Shown here: positions 56,893 to 64,000 of the stretch, in pieces
Numbering within the stretch: the first letter of the stretch is position 1
Layout of the letters: the number at the start of each line of letters is the position of its first letter
DNA from: Mercurialis annua
Taxonomy: Eukaryota; Streptophyta; Magnoliopsida; Malpighiales; Euphorbiaceae
Direction of reading: 5' to 3'
Assembly (NCBI RefSeq): GCF_937616625.2
Contig: NC_065570.1
Span: 7,202,001 to 7,266,000 of the forward strand
Length of the DNA stretch: 64,000 nucleotides
Made by a program: the position numbers and the translations under genes
The notes under the pieces: model-generated
The model's database searches: none
What the model saw: only the letters and a program-made list of their open reading frames with translations
What the model was told of the DNA's origin: nothing

Positions 56893-59454
56893 TCTTTTTT
56901 TTTCTTTTCCCCTTTTAGAAATAATTACTTCAGGTAAAAGGTACAAAAAAATCCTTATAATTTTTATAAAAGTATAAATTAGCCTTTTATTTTTTTATTG
57001 TATAATTAAGCTTTTTTTATTTTGAAATGGAACAAATTATCCCTTTCATCCAGCATCATTAAAAACACTCGTTAAAATGACTGACATGTCTCTTATAATC
57101 ATATAGAAAAAAGTTCAAAAATAATTTTAATATTTAAAATATTTACCGAAACTTTGAGGGGGTAAGTGTCCTAAAAGTAAATTAAAAGGGTTTATTTGTT
57201 CGATTTTAAAACAACAAGGGTTTAATTGTTCAATTTTAAAAACACGAGAGCTTAATTGTGCAAAAAATAAAATAAAAAAACTGATCTGTACTTTTTTAAA
57301 AAATTAAGGGTTTTTTTGTACCTCTACCATTACTTTACTTATTACTTGATTCTTACTTTACTATTTAGTGATTTAATGTTTTTGAGGGAGTATTTAGTGA
57401 TTTATGGTGGTAGCAAAGAAACATGAAAATAAGAGCAAAAAAATTATAATTTTATTTTTATTTCTTTTTAAGATTGAATTTCATTTAAGAAAAAAAATGA
57501 AAACTTCAATCAATTTTAATGACGAAATACTAAAGTCAAATTATTCAAACAATCTTTATCATGTCATTTAAAATTTTATATTAAAAATTCAATAAATGTT
57601 CTAACAAATTATAAAAGAACTAAAGTCAAAAAAATTATCAAAAAAATTGCAATTAATAAATTACTAATTATATGTGTGCAAGTTTTATTTTAGTTCGGTT
57701 TGCTTTAGTGAAATTTAATATCAAATTATTCACTAAAGAATAAAATAAAAATTAAATCGCACAAATATTTATATAAAATTTGGTTGTATGGAAAAAATAA
57801 GAAGAAAATAAAAAATATAGATATATTAAATATAAATTTCAAGTCCAAATTAAATTTTAATGTATTATTTATTTTAGCATTTAAATACGAAAAAAATTAT
57901 AATAAAAGAACTAAAGTCAAAAAAATTGCAATTAATAAAATTACCAATATGTGTGCAACTTATCCTAACAATGATCAGAAATTAAAAATTACATTGGAAA
58001 AGCATTGTTAATTTTCGATCAACTTATCCTAACAACTTATAAATTTTTCCAATGTAATTTATAAGTTGATTGAAAATTTATAATAAGTTATAAAAATTGA
58101 ATCATTATATATAAAAAAAATCCGATCATTGTTAGGATAAGTTGGAAAAGCATTCAAGTCAATTTTTGTCTTGTCCTTATTTTATTTACTTGATGTTTAC
58201 CTTCTTCTTGATATGCTGGTCTGTTCCTTCGGTCTGGTGGAAGCCTTTTGCTGGTTCTGGTTATGTTGTCCCTTTGTCCCTCTGATACTTTATAATTCAA
58301 TGTTGTTGCCTTCCTAATGTTGCCTGCTAATAACGATAGATTAGCCTAGATAAAATAGATGTTGGTTGCCTCATTTGATATGCTGGTTGAGCTATGATTT
58401 GGTGTTTGATTTTTCTGCCTTTTTGCTTATTAGCAATGATGATGCTTCCACAATAATTAAGTTTAAAACTATTGGTCGTAATTGTCGAGGTACTTACTTG
58501 TTGCTACCTTTTTATGGCCTTTAGGGTTTTACTTGAAATAATTTTAAATCTGAGACTCTAAGTAAACATATGACAATGATGAGATTTTGGTTTAAGAATT
58601 TGTGAGACTCATTTTGTTATGCTTCTGTTCTGTTTGTCTTGTGCTAATATATCATTATTATGTTTGTGAGTCAATAATGAAGCTTTCACTGATTGAAGTC
58701 TACAATGACTTAACCATTAATTGTGTGACATAAGTTTAATGTTATCTTTTAAAAGAGTTGAGTTATTATTTGACTTACAATCTATGAAGTCTGAACCTCA
58801 CGTTTTAACTTTTTGTTATATAGTTAGTTTTTGTATGTTTTTAGGTACTTATTACTTTTTTTCTGTTTTCTAATCTGTTTTGCAGGAGAGGCTAAATACA
58901 TTTTTGCATAACTAATTTGTGGAGGCTTTTTGGAAAATAGAAGTTGCTTCAAAACAGGAGTTGATGATGCAGCTTTGAATGATTTACATCCATCTTTTGG
59001 ATCAGTTAGAGTAGTATATTTTTGTATATAAAATTTGTAAATTGTAATATATAGCTGTAATATAGCTATTTAAATATAGAACATAGGCTGCAATATTTGG
59101 GGGTAAAAAGTTTGGGTTATTTGAGTTGTTAAATTTTGGGATAAAAAACTAGGGTTATTTGGCCTGTTCATTTTTTGGGTGTAAAAAACGGGGTTATTAT
59201 TTGCCCTGTTAATTTTTTGGTATATTTAGCCATTAATTTAAATAAAATTTTTAAATTTAGGTATGTTTTTGTAATTTTATTCTAATTGGTGAACCAGTCG
59301 ACCCAAACCGCAGAAAACCGAAATTTTGATTTACCGAACCGAAATAACCGTTAACCAAAATAGCAAACTTTGGTTTATAGGTTTATAGGGGTGGTTTAGT
59401 TCGGTTATGGGAGGTCGCACAACCGAACCGAACCGTACTCACCCCTATAAAATA
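56893..59454. other. Intergenic with degraded repeats
   Basis: Contains an inverted-repeat element at about 56945-57323 (GGTACAAAAAAATCC at left, inverse at right; no duplication found); an inverted pair ACTTATCCTAACAATGATC (57958) and GATCATTGTTAGGATAAGT (58127-58145) enclosing secondary repeats; and a CCGAACCGAACCG-rich hAT-like remnant at 59285-59450. Around 58170-59040 the DNA is less AT-rich, with intron-like wording (TTTTGCAGGAGAGG), but no open exon. Confidence 0.45.
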
Positions 59455-59770
59455 TACAGTCGACCCTCTGATAATTAATACACATGGTGGATAATTTTTT
59501 TATTAATTATTAGAATTATTAATTTATTGAATTTGTATAAAAAAATTATAAAAGATATTTTAAAACATCTACATTAATAGACCTAATATTAATATTATAT
59601 TATAAAAAAACTAACTAAATACACTTTACAATCACTCAATTTAAAAGAAATAATTTTATATTCAATTTAAAAAATATCAATTAATATCAAACCAAAAAAT
59701 AATTATTAAAAAGTTGTATTCATAAAGTAAAATAATTTTAAATATTTTTTATACTATAGATACTTTACTT

Positions 59771-59949
59771 TAGGGGTGGGCAAAAAAACCGATCAAACCG
59801 ATTAACCGAACCAAAACCGGAAAACCGAACCGGAAAATGTGGTTAACCGGTCCAACGGTTTAGGTTTAGGTTTTTGATTTTTAATTTTCATGGTTAATGG
59901 TTTAGGTTTAGGTTTTGGATTTCTAAAAACCGTGGTTAATCGGTTAACC

Positions 59950-60032
<83 letters not shown>

Positions 60033-60566
60033 ATATATATATATATTCATATATTTTTAATAATTAATAAGGTATATTTTATGATCTATAAAATAATATG
60101 GATTTTATAATATACACAATAAAATCTAAATATAAAAATATATTGATAGATATTTTATTTAGGAATATTTCTATATTTTAGGAGAATCTATATGTAAAAA
60201 TATTTTGATGTTACTTATAAATTATTTGTAAATAATAATAGTTTTAAATATTTGCATTGACTTAACTATTCATAAGATAGTTTAGATTTATATTTTTAAT
60301 ATAATTTGAATTTTTATGGTTTTTTTTGTTTGCTAAAAAATTAAATAGAATTAAAATTTTATCTTTTTTTGTCTTTAATTTTTCTAATGGTTATATGGTT
60401 AAAAACCGTAAAACCGAAAAACCGAACCATTTTTGATGGTTAACCGATTTACCGGTTAACCGTTTAAAATTTTAGGTTTAGGTTTTTAATTTTAAAAACC
60501 GTATTACAATGGACCGGTTTACAAATCACCCTCATGGACCGGTTAACCGGTCCATGTCCACCCCTA
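59771..60566. mobile_element. hAT-type MITE nested in the pogo-like element
   Basis: Perfect 8-bp duplication CTTTACTT (59763-59770 and 60567-60574). Ends TAGGGGTGGGC and TCCACCCCTA. Sub-terminal regions are full of GGTTAACCGG palindromes. It contains the AT microsatellite. The ORF read through it is only the dinucleotide repeat plus these motifs. Confidence 0.93.
59955..60028. repeat. (AT)n microsatellite, about 74 bp
   Basis: Uninterrupted alternating A and T inside the hAT element; likely length-variable. Confidence 0.95.
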
Positions 60567-60975
60567 CTTTACTTACTTTAATTTGTTTATCTAATAACTT
60601 CTTTTAAAATTTCTCAAAAGAATAAGAAAGTCATAATTTGATGGTATTTTAACTTCCACTTTATGAATTAAGGTTAGTATTGCCTCAAATAAATCATCAA
60701 TTGTTATATATTTTTTTAAAAAAATCTCTCTAATAATTAATATTCATGTAGAATATATTTTAAATTTTATTAATTATTAGATAATAGAATTATTAATTAT
60801 CCGATGTGGAACGAAGTTGGTTCTCTCAATTTTCTATTAATTATTAGAATTATTAATTTATAGAATATTAACTATTAGAGGGTCGACTGTATTTATATTT
60901 TAGTAACAGCATAGCAAGTAACAGTAAATACAGACTGTATTATTATATTTTTTCGTTTCTTTAGTCTCTATATAT

Positions 60976-61232
60976 TTTTGACTCATTTTTTTTTTAATTT
61001 TAGCGAAAAAATCAACCAATTTTTTTGCAAATATTTCCAAAAAAGTTGAGCGTTTATGCAAACCCCCCCCACCATTAGTTGCGTGTTCCGTGCTGGGGCT
61101 TTGTGTGGACTCACATATTGGGCCTAAAGCCTATTCAATTCTCGCTAATTATTTCAAATTAAAAAAAAAAGAAAAAACAAATTCCCCATCAGTACACAAC
61201 AGTTGGTGCAAAACAGAGCAATTAAATTTGCT
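60976..61232 (+). promoter_or_regulatory. Promoter/leader segment of the DCD gene, duplicated at 44388-44622
   Basis: Lies immediately upstream of and into the leader exon. It shares ordered blocks with the segment near 44.4 kb (GTGTGGACTCA, CAGTACACAA, CAGTTGGTGCAAAACAGA). A TATATATTTT word occurs at about 60968. Which promoter elements matter is unknown. Confidence 0.6.
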
Positions 61233-61340
61233 CACAATAGAAGCTTTCGCGCTTTCCCATCGTCTGTCTGTCTGTTGTACTCACTCACTCCCACACTCCC
61301 AAACACACCTTTTTTCCCCTTCTTCGCCTCACCATCATCG
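61190..61340 (+). other. 5' UTR exon of the DCD gene
   Basis: CT-rich leader (CGTCTGTCTGTCTG, CACTCACTCCCACACTCCC) ending CATCATCG before a GTAAAT donor at 61341. The leader intron would run to the acceptor TGGTTGCAG at 62195, about 855 bp. The left limit is a guess. Confidence 0.5.
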
Positions 61341-61843
61341 GTAAATTCTCTGCTCTCCCTCTCTTTGATCTCTCTCTTTTCTTCTATAACATGTTCAAAG
61401 CAATGCCGCTATTTTTCTTTGTTTTTTGAGTATCATTTTTATGCCTACTCTTTTCAACTCTTCTTCACCGATTTTTATTTAATTTTAGGGTTTCAGCAAT
61501 CGTCTATGTAAATTTCGTAATTTCTTTGCGAGTTCTTTGATTTTCTTGGCGGTATTATCATTTCTGACAATGCGTGTTTTGTTTATAATATAACTTTTGT
61601 GGTTATTTTCTGTTTATATCTGCATTCTCTCTTTTTAGTTGATTTTCCTAGGGTTTACTGTAATTATTGTTGTGATTTCTTGCTAAATAGAATTCAGTTG
61701 AACTGAGTTTCTTGATTTTTTTAGGATTTTCAGAACACACTCTTGTATGTAGAATTCATTTGATTATTTGATTTCTTATTCTCAGTTTCTGCTCATTTCT
61801 TGCCTTTTTTTTGTGTTATTGAATCGATTATTTAGTCTAATAT

Positions 61844-62027
61844 GGCTATGTTTGGTTCATGGAATAGGTGCGGAATAGAATAGGTGTTTCGTATAGACCG
61901 ACTATTCTTTGCTTTGGTTCACGGAATGGTTATTCCATGCGTTTGTGGAATAAGTATTCCTCTCAAAAAGACTATTCCATAAGATATTCTATTTCATGTT
62001 GTTACATTATGTGTACCAAAACGAGCC
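61844..62027. mobile_element. Short MITE in the leader intron of the DCD gene
   Basis: Ends GGCTATGTTTGGTTC and GTACCAAAACGAGCC are near-inverse; the trinucleotide TAT is present on both sides (61841-61843 and 62028-62030), compatible with a PIF/Harbinger-type 3-bp duplication. The interior repeats GGAATAG/TATTCC words. 184 bp, non-coding. Confidence 0.65.
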
Positions 62028-62218
62028 TATGTTCAACTCTATGTATTCCTCTATCCATAGAGTACGTTGAATGTACTAAAATGACTATAACAGCGTTTTA
62101 ATCGTATCTACAACTGATTGAGGTGGAATGTTTTTAAGATATAGAAACATATGTTGTACTTGGTATAATGGCATCTTTATTTCAATTGGTTGCAGGACAG
62201 GGGCTGGGAGAAAAACAC

Positions 62219-63554
62219 ATGCTCAATAGAGCTGACAAAAGTCAAACTATGCCTCCAAAATCTGTAAAGGGCTCATTGTTTGCTAGAAACTTGGGCAAGA
62301 GCCAGCTTGGAGGTGTCATTTTTGGATGCAAGAATGGCACTATGAATGAATGTCTCTCTAAACAAATCTTTGGTCAGTAATCTGCCTTGTCTCCCTCGCT
62401 TTTATATAGCTACATTCCATCATTGCATTACTCTCTTTTATCACCTTAGCCCCTTACCTCGTGAAATTTCTTATTCCAATTTTTTAGGCTTACCAACTCC
62501 GCACTTCCTGTATGTAAAAAATATCGATCCTGGCTTGCCACTTTTTCTTTTCAACTATGATGACAAGAAACTTCATGGAATATTTGAGGCTGCTAGCTCT
62601 GGCCAAATGTATATTAACCCATATGGATGGACAACTGATGGTTCATGCAGAACTCAATACCCTTCTCAGGTATCATTTGAAGCTTTGCTAAAACGTTCTA
62701 GTTCAGTCAATTGATAATATCTGGGACATAATGCGCTACCGGTCAAAGCAACGGTCTTCTACTGATGTTATGCTACATTTTGAAAGGTTCAAACCCGTGT
62801 TCGTCTACAATGCCATCCACTGCATGAAGAAAAGTTTAAGCCAATTATTTCAGACAACTACTTCACTCAAAGCCGTTTCTGGTTTGAGCTTGACCATGCA
62901 CAAACAAGCAAGCTGATGTCATTGTTTGCATCTTCACCAGTTGTTGGTACTTCTATACCGAACATTTCAGCAAAATGGAGACCTGTTAAGAAATCTATGT
63001 CGTTGTCTGAAAGAAGAGATGATGAGTATAAAACACTTGCTTCAGAGGTTGAACATCAATTAAGTTGCAGTTCTAATTCCACGGGTGATATTTCTTCTTT
63101 AGATGGCAAGAACAAGCTTCTAAAAGATCAACGGAACACGAACGTAGTGGAACAAGCTCAGAAGGATCTTATATTCCAGCAACTGCAGGAACTGAATATT
63201 AACCATGAACCTAAAGATCTGTCTTCAAGTGATTGGGCACAAGGTTCTACTGCTATGAATGTCGATTTCACGGAGAACAAAGATTCTAATGAGGAACAAT
63301 TAGGTATAGAAGAGAAGAAAGAGGAACCTTCTTGTGCCTCATCTGATTCCAAGTCCATTATAGCTCAGGTAGTAGAGAATTTCTGATGCTCATTTATTTT
63401 TTTGCTATAATTGCTAATGCAACTAAATTATTAGGCTTTATTTCTTGACTCATTTATTGTTTCTCTGCACATGTAGTTGATTCAAGGGATGGAGGAGCTT
63501 AATGCCTTTAAAAGCGAGCAAACTCTAAAGATATATAATATGGAGCAGAAGCTG
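62219..63554 (+). CDS. DCD-domain protein, 5' part (continues beyond the window)
   Basis: Exons 62219-62372, 62488-62669, 62787-63368 and 63477-63554 join in phase to 332 residues so far. The DCD (development and cell death) domain spans about residues 30-165: GGVIFGCKNGTMNECLSKQI, FGLPTPHFLYVKNI, PLFLFNYDDKKLHGIFEAAS, INPYGWTTDGSCRTQYPSQV, VRLQCHPLHEEKF, and FWFELDHAQTSKLMSLF. DCD proteins are plant-specific and linked to stress and cell-death responses. An acidic, Ser/Glu-rich spacer follows, then a helical stretch (GMEELNAFKSEQTLKIYNME). This order recalls DCD proteins with C-terminal kelch repeats, but no kelch is in the window. The first Met after the leader-intron acceptor (62219) was taken; the upstream ATG at 62168 is in intron. 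Confidence 0.87.
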
Positions 63555-64000
63555 GTACTGTTTTTGCATGATTCCATTTTTTCCGTTGTTATCGGCTCAT
63601 AAGTTGATATTGTTAAGTATTTAAATTTCTGTTGTCCTGTGGACATTGCTGTTAGCCTGTTTCTATTATTGTTTGAAGGAAACAAATCATCGTATACGCT
63701 ATTTAAGCATGAGAAGTTTTGAGAATTGATTGTATAAGTTTTGCCTAAGGATTAGAGAGTGCTTATGATCAGAACTTTTTATTTTCGTTGGTGGTTTCTT
63801 TGTGTCTTTAATAGTTAATGCCTTGTTAATGATGATAAACTTCCTTGAGATATTCATTTACCAGCAAGATGCTTGGATGCATTATAACTTATATCTTTGG
63901 ACTATAGTTGCGGCTAATTACATGATAGGCAACGAGAGGGTAAATTCAATGTATTCTTTGTTATTTAGTACATATTTCATTTACAAGAACAAGATATTCA
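63555..64000 (+). other. Intron of the DCD gene, to the window edge
   Basis: T-rich with no clear next exon; short open pieces near 63870-63940 are not convincingly bounded by splice sites. Confidence 0.5.

Larger units (their letters stand above)
59457..60889. mobile_element. Pogo/Emigrant-like MITE split by a hAT element
   Basis: Begins CAGTCGACCCTCTGATAATT and ends AGAGGGTCGACTG, with TA on both sides (59455-59456 and 60890-60891). Ends starting CAGT..CCTCT.ATAATTAATA resemble the Emigrant/Lemi1 group of pogo-like MITEs. Without the inserted hAT element it is about 629 bp, and sub-terminal ATTAATTATTAGAATTATTAA words recur on both sides. Confidence 0.75.

Noticed and set aside
59802..60050. 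82-codon - ORF rich in Ile-Tyr
   Set aside because: It is a translation of the AT microsatellite and hAT sub-terminal repeats.

Overview
This is a eudicot plant nuclear segment. It is AT-rich, has short exons with GT..AG introns, a 13-exon GH1 glucosidase and a plant-specific CHX exchanger, and is loaded with plant transposons. I cannot name the species. Bacterial features (operons, CRISPR arrays, ribosome binding sites) are absent.

Genes: (1) a CHX-type cation/H+ exchanger on + (2276-5240, three exons, about 797 aa); (2) a patellin-6-like SEC14-GOLD protein on - (9309-7732, four exons, about 420 aa); (3) a family-1 beta-glucosidase on - (52657-44942, thirteen exons, 522 aa, both catalytic glutamates present), whose second intron is stretched to about 4 kb by a gene-carrying Mutator-like element and a broken copia element; (4) the 5' part of a DCD-domain gene on + (leader exon near 61190-61340, coding from 62219), which runs off the right edge. 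I rebuilt the exons by hand. Phases close across every junction of the glucosidase, the patellin and the exchanger.

Layout: 0.6-1.6 kb holds two MITEs; 2.3-5.2 kb the exchanger; 7.7-9.3 kb the patellin gene; 9.6-10.7 kb an inverted-repeat element. From 12.34 to 26.73 kb is a nested retrotransposon block: a solo LTR with TSD CAAAT, interrupted by a second solo LTR (TSD GTTAG), by a 9.6-kb non-coding LTR element on the - strand (TSD ATAAT), and by a Mutator-type MITE with a 9-bp TSD. From 30.28 to 34.23 kb is a CACTA element. From 35 to 44 kb are Mutator-type and foldback elements without genes. From 44.9 to 52.7 kb is the glucosidase, then hAT, Stowaway and pogo/Emigrant-like elements, and the DCD gene at the end.

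The four genes show no shared pathway. I did not find an unmistakable new biological system. The observations most worth a second look are a Pack-MULE carrying a spliced pentatricopeptide-repeat gene fragment inside the glucosidase intron, a repeated stem-loop motif shared by two different LTR families, a CHX protein lacking the transport-site aspartate, and a GC-rich palindromic island of unknown origin near 6.3 kb.
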